From Acholeplasmatales bacterium (GTDB lineage: Bacteria > Bacillota_I > Bacilli_A > Acholeplasmatales > Anaeroplasmataceae): a stretch of DNA of 34,475 bases. The translations under genes and the position numbers were made by a program. Within the stretch, counting starts at the first letter, position 1. Each line of letters begins with the position of its first letter. Location of the stretch: NCBI GenBank assembly GCA_016288855.1, contig JAEELJ010000033.1, positions 1-34,475 of the forward strand. Direction: 5' to 3'. The notes under the pieces were generated by a model. It saw only the letters and a program-made list of their open reading frames with translations. It had not been told where the DNA came from and searched no databases. Below are positions 6,837-15,422 of this stretch, in pieces.

Positions 6837-9767
6837 ATGCTAAAGGTTGGCCTAGACATTGGTTCTACTACCATAAAATGCGTGGTTTTAGACGAAAATG
6901 AAAATATTATATATCAAGACTATCAACGTCACTATTCTCACATTAGAGATAAGATGGTTGAAAAGTTAAGCTATTTAAAAGGAAATAGCATTATTGGAGA
7001 TAAAGTATTATTTGCAATCTCTGGTTCTGCTGGCATGGGTATTGCAGATGGATGCCATCTACAATTCGTACAAGAAGTTTATGCAACAAGAATTGCTGCA
7101 AATAAGCTAATTCCTGGTACTGACTGTATCATTGAATTAGGTGGAGAAGATGCAAAGATTCTATTCTTAACAGATGGACTTGAGGTTAGAATGAATGGTT
7201 CTTGTGCTGGTGGTACAGGTGCATTCATTGACCAAATGGCTACATTATTAAATGTAGATATAACACAAATTAATGCTCTTGCATCAGAACACAAAAAGAC
7301 ATATCCAATTGCATCAAGATGTGGTGTATTTGCTAAAACGGATGTACAGCCATTATTAAATCAAGGTGCTTCAAAATCAGATATTGCTGCATCTATTTTC
7401 TATGCAGTAGTTAACCAAACTATTGGTGGTTTAGCACAAGGTAGAGAAATAAAAGGGAAAGTTGCTTATTTAGGTGGACCATTAACATTCCTTTCTGAGT
7501 TAAAGGAAGCATTCGATAAGGTTTTAAAGACTGATGGTTTATGCCCAGATAATTCATTATATTATGTATCACTTGGTGCAGCATTCTGTGCAAGTGAAGA
7601 AATATCCGTATCTAAAACAATCACAGATCTTGTTAATTTCACTAATAAAGCAACATATGCTTATAATGAACCATTATTTGCATCTGAAGCTGATTATCAA
7701 GAATTCTTAGATAGACACGCCAAGGATAGAGTTGAAACTTATCCACTAGATGGTTATGATGGACCTTTATATTTAGGTATTGATTCTGGTTCTACTACAC
7801 TAAAATTTGTATTAATTGATGAAGAAGGTAATATCCGTTTTGAATCATATAATCCAAATAAAGGTAACCCAGTTTCAGTAATTAAAGAAATATTTGATGG
7901 ATTATATGAAAAATATCCTAATTTAAATATTAAAGCTTCTGCTTCAACTGGTTATGGTGAAGAATTAGCTAAAAATGCATTTAAGCTAGATGGTGGATTA
8001 GTTGAAACAATGGCTCACTATATGGCTGCAGAAAAATTCATGCCAAATGTTGATTTCATTATCGATATTGGTGGACAAGATATTAAATGCTTTAAGGTTG
8101 AAAACCATGCAATTTCAAACATCTTCTTAAATGAAGCATGTTCTTCTGGTTGTGGTTCTTTCCTTCAAACATTTGCAAATGCATTAGGATATAAAATTGA
8201 AGATTTTGCAAATATAGCGTTAATGGCACCAAAGCCTGTTGATTTAGGTTCAAGATGTACAGTATTCATGAACTCTTCAGTTAAGCAAGCTCAAAAGGAT
8301 GGTGCAACAATCGATAACATTTCTGCAGGACTTTCTATTTCTGTTGTTAAGAATGCATTATATAAGGTTATTCGTACTCCATCTAAGGAAGCATTAGGAC
8401 AGCATATTGTTGTACAAGGTGGTACTTTCTTAAATAAGGCTGTATTAAGAGCATTTGAGCGTGAATTAGGATTAAATGTTGTTTGTCCTAATATTGCAGG
8501 ATTAATGGGCGCTTATGGTGCAGCATTATATGCTAAATCATTAAAAATTGAAAAGACTTCTACTATTTCTAAGGAAGAATTAAAGGAATTCGTTCATGAT
8601 GTTAAAAATGTTAATTGTCAATTATGTAACAACCATTGTCTTTTAACAATTAACTCATTTAAGAATAATCCTAATAAGTTCATATCTGGTAACCGTTGTG
8701 AACGTCCTTTAGGCACAAAAGCTCAAGCAAAAGGTGAAAACCTATATGAATATATTAGAGCAAAGCTAAATACATATAAGCCAGTACCTAACGCTAAGCG
8801 TGGTGAAATTGGTATCCCACTTGTATTAAATAATTATGAATTATGGCCATTCTGGTATACATTCTTTAAAGAATTAGGATTTAATCCAAAGCATTCAGGA
8901 TTCTCTAATGCTATGATTTATTCTATGGGACAGCATACTATTCCATCAGATACAGTATGTTATCCAGCTAAATTAGTTCATGGTCATATTGAAAAATTAT
9001 TACTTGAAGGATTTAAGACTATCTTCTATCCATGCATTACATATAACATTGATGAAGGAAAAGGTGACAATCATTACAATTGTCCTATTGTTGCATATTA
9101 TCCAGAAAACATTGTAAATAATGTTAACGCAATAAAGGATATAGATTTCATTTATGATTTCGTTACATTAGATGATATTCCTAACTTCAAAATAAAGATG
9201 AAAGAAATATTATCAAAGCACTTCAAAGGAATAAGCCAAAAGGATGTCAATAGAGCAGCTGATTGTGCATTTACTGAATATGCTAATCACCTAGAGGATA
9301 TAAGAAATAAGGGTCAAGAATTTATTAAAGAGGCAAGAGAAAAGAATATGCCAATTATAGTTCTTGCCGGAAGACCATACCATGTTGACCCTCAGGTTAA
9401 CCATGGTATTGATAAGCTTATTGCATCAATGGGTGCTTATGTTGTTACTGAAGAATCAATTTCTAATTTAATTGATAAATATAGAGTAAGAGTATTAAAT
9501 CAATGGACTTACCATTCAAGATTATATGCTGCAGCTAAATACTGCTGCCACCAAGATGATATGAACCTAGTACAATTAGTTTCATTTGGATGTGGTCTTG
9601 ATGCAGTTACAACTGATGAATGTAAGCTTATATTAGAATCAAATGATAAAATCTATACACAAATTAAGATAGATGAAATTACTAATTTAGGTGCTGTAAA
9701 GATTAGATTACGTTCTTTATTTGCAGCATTAAAGCAAAGAGAGGCTAAGAAAAATGCAGGAAAATAA
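6837..9767 (+). CDS. Acyl-CoA dehydratase activase, tandem BadF/HgdC ATPase domains plus DUF2229-like region
   Basis: BadF/BadG/BcrA/BcrD proteins are [4Fe-4S] ATPases that use ATP to push one electron at very low potential to a partner such as a 2-hydroxyacyl-CoA dehydratase. Two copies are visible. Copy 1 has GLDIGSTTIK (5-14), cluster Cys123 in NGSCAGGTGAF and Cys162 in SRCGVF. Copy 2 has GIDSGSTTLK (314-323), Cys435/Cys439 and Cys474 in SRCTVF. A Cys cluster follows (Cys594, 597, 601, 621), then a DUF2229-like region from about 670. In many bacteria this is the front of a single protein of about 1,400 residues; here the rest is the next gene, overlapping by 14 bp. No classical dehydratase subunits are nearby, so the target is unknown. 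The strong promoter implies substantial expression. Confidence 0.92.
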   Translation: MLKVGLDIGSTTIKCVVLDENENIIYQDYQRHYSHIRDKMVEKLSYLKGNSIIGDKVLFAISGSAGMGIADGCHLQFVQEVYATRIAANKLIPGTDCIIELGGEDAKILFLTDGLEVRMNGSCAGGTGAFIDQMATLLNVDITQINALASEHKKTYPIASRCGVFAKTDVQPLLNQGASKSDIAASIFYAVVNQTIGGLAQGREIKGKVAYLGGPLTFLSELKEAFDKVLKTDGLCPDNSLYYVSLGAAFCASEEISVSKTITDLVNFTNKATYAYNEPLFASEADYQEFLDRHAKDRVETYPLDGYDGPLYLGIDSGSTTLKFVLIDEEGNIRFESYNPNKGNPVSVIKEIFDGLYEKYPNLNIKASASTGYGEELAKNAFKLDGGLVETMAHYMAAEKFMPNVDFIIDIGGQDIKCFKVENHAISNIFLNEACSSGCGSFLQTFANALGYKIEDFANIALMAPKPVDLGSRCTVFMNSSVKQAQKDGATIDNISAGLSISVVKNALYKVIRTPSKEALGQHIVVQGGTFLNKAVLRAFERELGLNVVCPNIAGLMGAYGAALYAKSLKIEKTSTISKEELKEFVHDVKNVNCQLCNNHCLLTINSFKNNPNKFISGNRCERPLGTKAQAKGENLYEYIRAKLNTYKPVPNAKRGEIGIPLVLNNYELWPFWYTFFKELGFNPKHSGFSNAMIYSMGQHTIPSDTVCYPAKLVHGHIEKLLLEGFKTIFYPCITYNIDEGKGDNHYNCPIVAYYPENIVNNVNAIKDIDFIYDFVTLDDIPNFKIKMKEILSKHFKGISQKDVNRAADCAFTEYANHLEDIRNKGQEFIKEAREKNMPIIVLAGRPYHVDPQVNHGIDKLIASMGAYVVTEESISNLIDKYRVRVLNQWTYHSRLYAAAKYCCHQDDMNLVQLVSFGCGLDAVTTDECKLILESNDKIYTQIKIDEITNLGAVKIRLRSLFAALKQREAKKNAGK

Positions 9768-11088
9768 TAATTTAAATGCAAATCCTAACCGTAGAATTAT
9801 TCATGAAAATGATATAGAGGATGAAAGCTTTGAATTTCCTAAATTCACACAGGAAATGAGAAAAGATTATACAATCCTAATTCCTAATATGCTAGATATC
9901 CATATGTCATTATTTGAAGGTATATTAAACATGAGTGGATATCATGTTGAAATTATGCATAATGAAGGACCTGAGGTTGTAACTGAAGGCTTAAAATATG
10001 TACATAATGATACATGCTATCCAGCACTTTTAGTAATTGGTCAATTCATTGATAACCTAAATCATAGAAATGATCATGATAAGCTAGTTCTTCTTATTAC
10101 TCAAACAGGTGGTGGATGCCGTGCATCTAACTACCTACACCTTTTAAGAAAAGCTTTAGTTAAAGCTGGATATGGTTTTATTCCAGTAGTTTCACTAAAT
10201 GCTTCTAACCTAGAAAAGGATTCTGGTATACAGTTAACAAGAAAGCTAATATTTAGAGTTGCTGCCGCAATGACTTATGGCGATATGCTAATGTATACTT
10301 ATAATAAGACAAGAAGCTATGAGGTTAATAAGGGCCAAGCTAAAGAATTAACTTATAAATGGGTAGATAAGCTATTAGATCAATTTAGAAATAATAAAGG
10401 TACAAGCTACCATGATTTAAAGAAAAATATAAATGCTATCGCACGTGATTTTGATAATCTTGAAATTGATGATTCTCATCAAAAGCCAAAGGTTGGAGTT
10501 GTTGGTGAAATTTATATTAAATATGCAGGCTTAGGCAATAACCATCTTGAGGAATTCTTAGTTTCACAGGATGCTGAGGTTATGGTACCTGGCTTATATG
10601 GTTTCGTATTATACACTCTATATAATGGTATTTATGATAATTTACTATATGGTCGTTCTAAGAAATCAGCAATCATTGATAAATTATTAATTTGGTATTT
10701 AAGAAGACGTGAGGCTTTAATGATTAAAGCATTAAAGAAAACAAAATTCACTCCAATGAACTACTTCCGTCGTACAAAGGATTTAAGTGAAGGTGTCTTA
10801 GACCATGGTGTTAAGATGGGTGAAGGCTGGCTTTTAACTGCTGAAATGATGGAGCTTGTTGAAATAGGTTATCCAAATATCATTTGTGCACAGCCATTCG
10901 GTTGCTTACCTAACCATATTTGTGGTAAAGGTGTTATGAAAAAAATTAGAACACTTCATCCAGACGCAAATATTATCGCAATCGACTATGACCCTTCTGC
11001 AACTAAGGTTAACCAAGAAAATAGAATTAAGCTTATGCTTGCTATCGCAAGAGAAAGATTAGATAAGAACGGAAAGGCGGACTTATAA
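9754..11088 (+). CDS. HgdB/COG3581-like dehydratase-type protein, partner of the activase
   Basis: This 444-residue protein matches the C-terminal part of the long fused activase-related proteins and the fold of 2-hydroxyglutaryl-CoA dehydratase subunits. Conserved cysteines are in NDTCYPALLVIGQF, GGGCRASNYLHLL and FGCLPNHICGKGV, and could hold an iron-sulfur cluster. The first ~35 residues are polar and probably disordered, as expected of a linker in the fused version. The ATG lies inside the end of the previous gene (14-bp overlap, +1 frame) with GAGAGG about 10 bases upstream, so translation is coupled. It presumably accepts the electron delivered by the activase; the chemical substrate cannot be read from the sequence. 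Confidence 0.85.
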   Translation: MQENNNLNANPNRRIIHENDIEDESFEFPKFTQEMRKDYTILIPNMLDIHMSLFEGILNMSGYHVEIMHNEGPEVVTEGLKYVHNDTCYPALLVIGQFIDNLNHRNDHDKLVLLITQTGGGCRASNYLHLLRKALVKAGYGFIPVVSLNASNLEKDSGIQLTRKLIFRVAAAMTYGDMLMYTYNKTRSYEVNKGQAKELTYKWVDKLLDQFRNNKGTSYHDLKKNINAIARDFDNLEIDDSHQKPKVGVVGEIYIKYAGLGNNHLEEFLVSQDAEVMVPGLYGFVLYTLYNGIYDNLLYGRSKKSAIIDKLLIWYLRRREALMIKALKKTKFTPMNYFRRTKDLSEGVLDHGVKMGEGWLLTAEMMELVEIGYPNIICAQPFGCLPNHICGKGVMKKIRTLHPDANIIAIDYDPSATKVNQENRIKLMLAIARERLDKNGKADL

Positions 11089-11090
11089 TT

Positions 11091-11735
11091 ATGAAAGAAT
11101 TATGTACAAACCTTACCCAATACGAAACAAAGAAATTATTATCTTCTGTTAAAATTGAAGAATTACATTTAAAGAATGGTGATTGTCTTTTTAAAGAAGA
11201 TGATATATGTGAAAAGCTATGCTATGTAGTTAATGGTACAATAATTGCCAAACAAAACTTTAGTGATGGACATGATTGCATCTTAAGATTATTACCAAAG
11301 TCTTCTTTTATTGGTATTAATCTAATCTTCTCCTCAGATCCATACTATAAAGGAACATTCTATGCACAAGGTGAAACTGATGTTAAATTAATTTCTAAAG
11401 AAGATTTATTTGCTTTAATGGAAAATAAAGTAGTTAAAGAAAATGTTTTAGCTATGATTAGTGATACAGCAGTTGAATTAAATGAGCATATTAAGCTTTT
11501 AAATCATAGAAGCATTCGTTCTAAAGTTTGCTACTACATTTATAAGCTATATAAAGAAAATAAAGAATTATCATTTAGAATGCCTGTTTCTAAAACAAAT
11601 CTTGCTGCATTATTAAATGTAGAACGTCCAAGCCTTTCATTTGAAATTAAAAAGCTTTGTGATGAAGGAATACTAAAGAATCATAATAGAGATTATGAAA
11701 TCTTAGATTTAAATGGAATAATTAAAGAAATATAA
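11091..11735 (+). CDS. Crp/Fnr-family transcriptional regulator
   Basis: Residues ~25-115 form a cyclic-nucleotide-binding-type beta-barrel (CLFKEDDICEKLCYVVNGTI onward, with LPKSSFIGINLIF). Residues ~145-205 form the winged helix-turn-helix (VSKTNLAALLNVERPSLSFE, then IKKLCDEGIL). The Cys residues near the N-terminus are not in a clear Fnr iron-sulfur pattern, so the signal sensed is unknown. The gene begins 2 bp after the preceding stop, with a GGAAAGGCGGA ribosome site, and ends at a strong terminator; it is the last gene of the activase operon. Autoregulation or control of related electron-transfer genes is plausible, but I found no obvious binding palindrome at the operon promoter. Confidence 0.9.
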   Translation: MKELCTNLTQYETKKLLSSVKIEELHLKNGDCLFKEDDICEKLCYVVNGTIIAKQNFSDGHDCILRLLPKSSFIGINLIFSSDPYYKGTFYAQGETDVKLISKEDLFALMENKVVKENVLAMISDTAVELNEHIKLLNHRSIRSKVCYYIYKLYKENKELSFRMPVSKTNLAALLNVERPSLSFEIKKLCDEGILKNHNRDYEILDLNGIIKEI

Positions 11736-11740
11736 GATTA

Positions 11741-11773
11741 AAAAAAGCTAGTTTTTTCCAAACTAGCTTTTTT
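11741..11773. terminator. Bidirectional terminator between activase operon and CbrC gene
   Basis: A 14-bp perfect stem (AAAAAAGCTAGTTT and its complement) with a 5-base loop. The A and T runs at both sides give a U-tract in either direction. It closes the plus-strand operon and the minus-strand CbrC-family gene, which end 40 bp apart. Confidence 0.92.
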
Positions 11774-11775
11774 CA

Positions 11776-12372
11776 TTACATATTCATATCAACTAAGATA
11801 GTTTTGCAGTGTAAGCAACGGAATACACATAATTTAACTAATCCCTTTTGCATACCCTTCTTGATTTCTTTAATAGAATAGCCATATTCATTATCTTCAA
11901 GTAACATAGTTACCTTTTCAGTAATTCCTAGCTTATCCATTTGTTCGAAGTCAAGACATCCTAAGAATTCACAATAATCATCACAATGAGCTAACCATTT
12001 CTCATTATAGATTGCAAAATATCCAGGATTCTTAGTTATTAATTCTTCTAACTTCTTTGGATCAGATACACTATCACAAGCATCTGGATCAAAGAATGTT
12101 GCATTTAGCTTCTTTGCAGCCTCTCCTGATGCAATACATGGAGCACAAATCTTTTTAACATCTCCATTGCAATATGCTGGACCTGCATAAATAAATGTAG
12201 GTGTAGTACCACATACATCACACTTGCATTCATTCTCATTATGAACAAATACACCACTATTATATGGATCCTTATTATATGTAAATAATTTTAATGAATT
12301 AATTTGTTCAACTGTAGGAACAAATTCTACCTTTTTCTTCTCTTTTTTAGGGAAACCAAACATTTTTTTCAC
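11776..12372 (-). CDS. CbrC-family (UPF0167) zinc-finger-like protein under riboswitch control
   Basis: The 198-residue protein shows the CbrC/UPF0167 pattern: LFTYNKDPYNSGVF, then CKCDVCG, FIYAGPAYC, ICAPCIASGEAAKKLNATF, the PGYFAIYNEKWLAHCDDYCEFLG block and a final CVFRCLHCK with CxxC. The many Cys pairs suggest zinc binding. In E. coli CbrC belongs to the CreBC regulon and is linked to colicin E2 tolerance; its biochemistry is unknown. No signal peptide. The first ~15 residues are a Lys-rich extension (FPKKEKKKVE). AGGAG precedes the ATG. The mRNA starts with a c-di-GMP-I riboswitch and terminator, so expression probably rises with the second messenger. It is a single-gene unit. Confidence 0.85.
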   Translation of the reverse strand: MKKMFGFPKKEKKKVEFVPTVEQINSLKLFTYNKDPYNSGVFVHNENECKCDVCGTTPTFIYAGPAYCNGDVKKICAPCIASGEAAKKLNATFFDPDACDSVSDPKKLEELITKNPGYFAIYNEKWLAHCDDYCEFLGCLDFEQMDKLGITEKVTMLLEDNEYGYSIKEIKKGMQKGLVKLCVFRCLHCKTILVDMNM

Positions 12373-12431
12373 TCCTATATTATGATTTTTAATAGTTACG
12401 AAATAAAATTGTTAACTCATTTCATCTACCC

Positions 12432-12467
12432 GAAAAAAAAATCAGTCGTGCAATTATTATGCAACTG
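12432..12467 (-). terminator. Riboswitch expression-platform terminator
   Basis: On the minus strand CAGTTGCA (12460-12467) pairs with TGCA-CG-ACTG (12443-12452, CG bulged) and is followed by a run of nine T (12433-12441). Its 5' arm is the same stretch that forms the 3' side of the aptamer's closing helix, so the two structures exclude each other. Confidence 0.82.
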
Positions 12468-12527
12468 GCTGACTCCTTAAGTCCCTCTAGCTTTGCGTCA
12501 CAAGATTGCTCTTGCTTTGCCAACTAT
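12462..12527 (-). promoter_or_regulatory. Cyclic-di-GMP-I (GEMM-I) riboswitch aptamer
   Basis: Read on the minus strand from 12527: closing helix strand AGTTGGC, then GGCAAAGC, a stem AAGA/TCTT capped by the GNRA loop GCAA, the near-invariant block GTGACGCAAAGCTA, a short P3 around GGGACTTAAG/GAGTC, then AGCCAGTTGC, which re-pairs with the start. These are the conserved blocks of the GEMM-I class as found in Clostridia. The G before CAAA corresponds to Vc2 G20, which favours c-di-GMP over cGAMP, and the middle A of GCAAAG corresponds to A47. The closing helix competes with the terminator, which predicts that ligand turns the downstream CbrC-family gene on. Confidence 0.87.
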
Positions 12528-12546
12528 TAACCTATATTCCAAAGAA

Positions 12547-12574
12547 ATTATAACATTATTTTAGAATATTTCAA
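12547..12574 (-). promoter_or_regulatory. Promoter of the riboswitch-CbrC transcript
   Basis: On the minus strand -35 TTGAAA (12569-12574) and -10 TATAAT (12547-12552) are 16 bp apart. Transcription should start near 12540, about 13 bases before the aptamer. Confidence 0.78.
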
Positions 12575-12629
12575 TAAAAATCATATCATTTTTGTTGAAA
12601 AGTTCAGAAAAGTGCTTTCATAATTTATT

Positions 12630-13550
12630 TTATAATTTAAACTCTTTAATTAAATATGAAAATACTTTATCTATCTCTTCAATAAGCATTTTATCATTTT
12701 CTATGTTATCTTCTTCAATAAATAACTCTTTTACGGCCTTTGCTTCAACATCTGTTAAAACATCTAATGTAGAGCTTAACAATGTTTTAAAGTCCAAATT
12801 ATTTAATTCGTATTTTGCACGAGTTAAAAGATAAGTTTTTAAACCTAATGATACTGCGACATACCCAAGGTCCGAATCATGATAAAGCTTTATGATTTCA
12901 TCTTTATTAGGAACCATGCCATTTAATCCATATACAACTAGATTAGCTAAATTCTTCGAATCAATAGATGCAGAAACATCTTTAAAATTACCTTCAGCTA
13001 TAAAATTAGCAATCATTAATCTAAACGCTTCAGGTAAAACACTATCCTTTTTGTCATAAGATTTATTAGAAATAGTCTTAACTACATTCTTTATTTGCTT
13101 ACATGTAGCTTCTAATTTAGCTTCATCATTATATATAATTAATGAAATCTTTTTCTTTTCTTCATCTATGAACTGATATTCATATTGACAATCATATGTA
13201 ACAAGTAAGCCTAATAAATCTTTACTAAAACCATATTTATCATTTTTTAGATATTTATCTATATCTTCTTTTAACATGGCTTCAGTTAAATCTTTTTTAA
13301 TTTTAGGATTCTTTGATAAAAAGTCTTCTACATTTTTATTTAATTCATCAATCTTTTCATTATATTTATTTTGAGTGTTTTCTTTTATCTTATTACTCAT
13401 CTTACCAAATATATTATATTTGCCAACACTTTCATTCTTCTTATTAGAATCAACCTTTTCCTTTGCAAGCTCAATATCTAATAATAATCTAAAATAAACT
13501 ATCTCATTTAATAATTCATCCAATTTTAATACACTATCTTCTAATGTCAT
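12630..13550 (-). CDS. Hypothetical cytoplasmic protein, 306 residues
   Basis: I do not recognise a family. The protein is Lys/Asp/Glu-rich with no signal peptide or membrane segment. Residues ~10-100 look strongly helical, possibly coiled coil; the centre contains beta-like YQFIDEEKKKISLIIY; the C-terminal ~150 residues are again helical (NLANLVVYGLNGMVPNK, LLSSTLDVLTDVEAKAVKELF). I chose the ATG at 13550 because AAGGTGAT lies about 6 bases before it; a GTG 9 bp upstream is part of that ribosome site. It has its own promoter and lies between the heptose genes and the riboswitch gene. No convincing terminator follows it. Confidence 0.75.
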   Translation of the reverse strand: MTLEDSVLKLDELLNEIVYFRLLLDIELAKEKVDSNKKNESVGKYNIFGKMSNKIKENTQNKYNEKIDELNKNVEDFLSKNPKIKKDLTEAMLKEDIDKYLKNDKYGFSKDLLGLLVTYDCQYEYQFIDEEKKKISLIIYNDEAKLEATCKQIKNVVKTISNKSYDKKDSVLPEAFRLMIANFIAEGNFKDVSASIDSKNLANLVVYGLNGMVPNKDEIIKLYHDSDLGYVAVSLGLKTYLLTRAKYELNNLDFKTLLSSTLDVLTDVEAKAVKELFIEEDNIENDKMLIEEIDKVFSYLIKEFKL

Positions 13551-13579
13551 TTTTATCACCTTCTTAATACCTTATATAA

Positions 13580-13608
13580 ATTATAATATTTAAAAAATTA
13601 TTATTCAA
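13580..13608 (-). promoter_or_regulatory. Promoter of the 306-residue hypothetical gene
   Basis: On the minus strand -35 TTGAAT (13603-13608) and -10 TATAAT (13580-13585) have a 17-bp spacer, 30 bp before the ATG at 13550. Confidence 0.75.
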
Positions 13609-13622
13609 CCTTAATAGGATTT

Positions 13623-13651
13623 AAAAAGCCTGACTAAACGTCAAGCTTTTT
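13623..13651 (-). terminator. Terminator of the heptose operon, overlapping the last codons
   Basis: A 12-bp stem (AAAAAGCTTGAC/GTCAGGCTTTTT on the minus strand, one U-G pair) with a 5-base loop is followed by TTTTTAA. The upstream arm is inside the coding sequence and the TAG stop lies at the loop, so coding and termination signals overlap. Confidence 0.85.
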
Positions 13652-14791
13652 ATAATTAAAATCAACTTTTTCTTCTTCATATTGAGTCTTATAGAAATAT
13701 AATTCCTTAACTCCAATACTATTTGCAGCAATTAAATCACTCATCTTATCGCCTATCGCAATAGATAAATCTACATTTATATTAAAATCATATACTGCTT
13801 TTTTAAACATACCAGGCTTAGGCTTTCTACAAGTACAGTTATCACTATCCTGGTGAGGACAGAAATATATTGCAGATAATTCTATACCATGCTTCTTAAA
13901 TTCCTGAAACATATAAGAATTAATAGTATATACGTCATCAATAGGATATAGCTTTTTAGCTACACCTGCTTGATTTGTTATAACAATAATTAAATATCCT
14001 AAATCATAATATTTCTTAGCTAAATTGAATATAAATGGCGTGAATTCAAATTTATCAATAGTATGAACATGACCATAATCAATATTTATTATTCCATCTC
14101 TATCTAAGAATAAAGCTTTCTTTTTTTTAAAATCATCTTGAGCCTTTTGATAATCTGATGGTATTCCTATATCTAAGAAATAGGAATTAGTCATGTATGC
14201 TTTTATTCCTAATTCCTTCATATAAGGAGTAAAGAAATCAGCTTCTAAAGAGAATTTATGAGGTAATTCATATTTATCAAAAATATTCTTTGGTAAATAA
14301 TAAATACCACCATTTATATACCCCTTATCAACATGACGCTTTTCTTCAAATGATTGAATAATAGAATTTTTAATTTTAACCTCACCATATCTATCAAACA
14401 TTTCCATATATTTGCAAGCGATAGATATTTTATTAGAACTTGCCATTTTATTAAAATCAACCTTGAATATAGTATCTCCATTTAATACAAATACCATATC
14501 CTCTCTTGCAAGCTCTAATGCAAGCTTTATAGCACCACCTGTACCTAAAGATTCCTCCTCAATAGAATAAGATAATTCCATCCCCTTATAGGATGTGCCA
14601 TAATAGTCCATTATTACTTCTTTTTTATATCCAACGCATAAAATAACATGGTTAAAATTAAAATAAGAAAGTTCGTCTAATATGAAGTTTAAAAATGGTT
14701 CTCCGTTAACCGGAGCCATTGGTTTTGGTACATCTGATACAACACTTCTTAGTCTTGTACCAAGTCCTCCGGCAAGTATTATAGCTTCCAT
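13634..14791 (-). CDS. Fused HddC guanylyltransferase / GmhB phosphatase for GDP-heptose synthesis
   Basis: Two enzymes in one 385-residue chain. Residues 1-~220 are a sugar nucleotidyltransferase (AGGLGTRLR 7-15, PKPMAP, SLGTGGA, VLNGD) of the HddC type, which makes GDP-D-glycero-alpha-D-manno-heptose. Residues ~225-375 are a HAD phosphatase of the GmhB type (DRDG 230-233, TNQAG, zinc loop Cys311-x-His313 and Cys319-x-Cys321, GDKMSD 347-352), which removes the 7-phosphate of heptose-1,7-bisphosphate. The fusion joins two successive steps after HddA. I chose the ATG at 14791, one base after the gmhA stop with GGAG 6 bases upstream; the upstream TTG is not needed. It is the last gene of hddA-gmhA-hddC/gmhB. 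Confidence 0.92.
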   Translation of the reverse strand: MEAIILAGGLGTRLRSVVSDVPKPMAPVNGEPFLNFILDELSYFNFNHVILCVGYKKEVIMDYYGTSYKGMELSYSIEEESLGTGGAIKLALELAREDMVFVLNGDTIFKVDFNKMASSNKISIACKYMEMFDRYGEVKIKNSIIQSFEEKRHVDKGYINGGIYYLPKNIFDKYELPHKFSLEADFFTPYMKELGIKAYMTNSYFLDIGIPSDYQKAQDDFKKKKALFLDRDGIINIDYGHVHTIDKFEFTPFIFNLAKKYYDLGYLIIVITNQAGVAKKLYPIDDVYTINSYMFQEFKKHGIELSAIYFCPHQDSDNCTCRKPKPGMFKKAVYDFNINVDLSIAIGDKMSDLIAANSIGVKELYFYKTQYEEEKVDFNYKKLDV

Positions 14792-14792
14792 A

Positions 14793-15422
14793 TTATTCTC
14801 CAAAAAATTCCTCTTCTAATGCTAGACATATAGCATGATAAATTGGTAAATGTAATTCCTGAATTTTAAATGTTTCAGTTGATGTTGCTTTAATTGTAAT
14901 TTCTGATAATTCACTTAATAAAGAATCCTTCTTACCAGTAAGTGCAATTGTATGAATTCCTAGCGCATTTGCAACCTTAACTGCATCAACACAATTTTTT
15001 GAATTACCTGATGTAGATATAGAAATTAAAACATCGCCCTTCTTACCATATCCTAAAACGCCTTGCGCAAATACTGCAGAAGGTAGCTTGTCATTTGAAT
15101 ATGCAGTAGTAAGTGCAACCTCAGACACTAATGATATTGCAGGAAGCCCCATTTCTAAGGCATTAGATAATTCATCATCATTAATCTTTTCTCTTAATTC
15201 CGAACTAATAGGTCTTTTTAATTTAAAAGATTTCATTAATTCACCAACAATATGTAATGAATCAGATGCAGAACCACCATTTCCACATACTAATACCTTA
15301 CCACCGTTTTTATAAGATTTAATTAAAAGCTCAACTGAGTTAATAATTTCATTATAACAAGGATTTAATTCAGGATATCTTTTAATAAGCTCATCTATTC
15401 TTAATTTCGCATTAGTCTTCAT
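14793..15422 (-). CDS. gmhA: Sedoheptulose-7-phosphate isomerase
   Basis: SIS-domain enzyme converting sedoheptulose-7-phosphate to D-glycero-D-manno-heptose-7-phosphate, the first committed step of heptose synthesis. The 209-residue protein shows VCGNGGSASDSLHIVGEL (45-62) with metal-site candidates His57 and Glu61, the phosphate loop STSGNSKN (137-144), and QELHLPIYH (188-196). I chose the ATG at 15422, which has GGAGGCAAT directly upstream; a longer frame would start inside hddA without a ribosome site. The start overlaps the end of hddA by 11 bp, so the two are coupled. It is slightly longer than E. coli GmhA (about 192), with an insertion after residue ~70. Confidence 0.94.
   Translation of the reverse strand: MKTNAKLRIDELIKRYPELNPCYNEIINSVELLIKSYKNGGKVLVCGNGGSASDSLHIVGELMKSFKLKRPISSELREKINDDELSNALEMGLPAISLVSEVALTTAYSNDKLPSAVFAQGVLGYGKKGDVLISISTSGNSKNCVDAVKVANALGIHTIALTGKKDSLLSELSEITIKATSTETFKIQELHLPIYHAICLALEEEFFGE

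Noticed and set aside
7079-7294. Minus-strand frame opposite the activase gene
   Set aside because: Shadow of the conserved cluster-binding region; no start signals.
12592-12834. Plus-strand 80-codon frame
   Set aside because: It lies opposite the 306-residue gene, has no ribosome site and reads as the low-complexity complement of that gene.
14791-14803. TTG start for the HddC-GmhB fusion
   Set aside because: The TTG lies within the gmhA end at the ribosome site; the ATG at 14791 has GGAG at the right distance.
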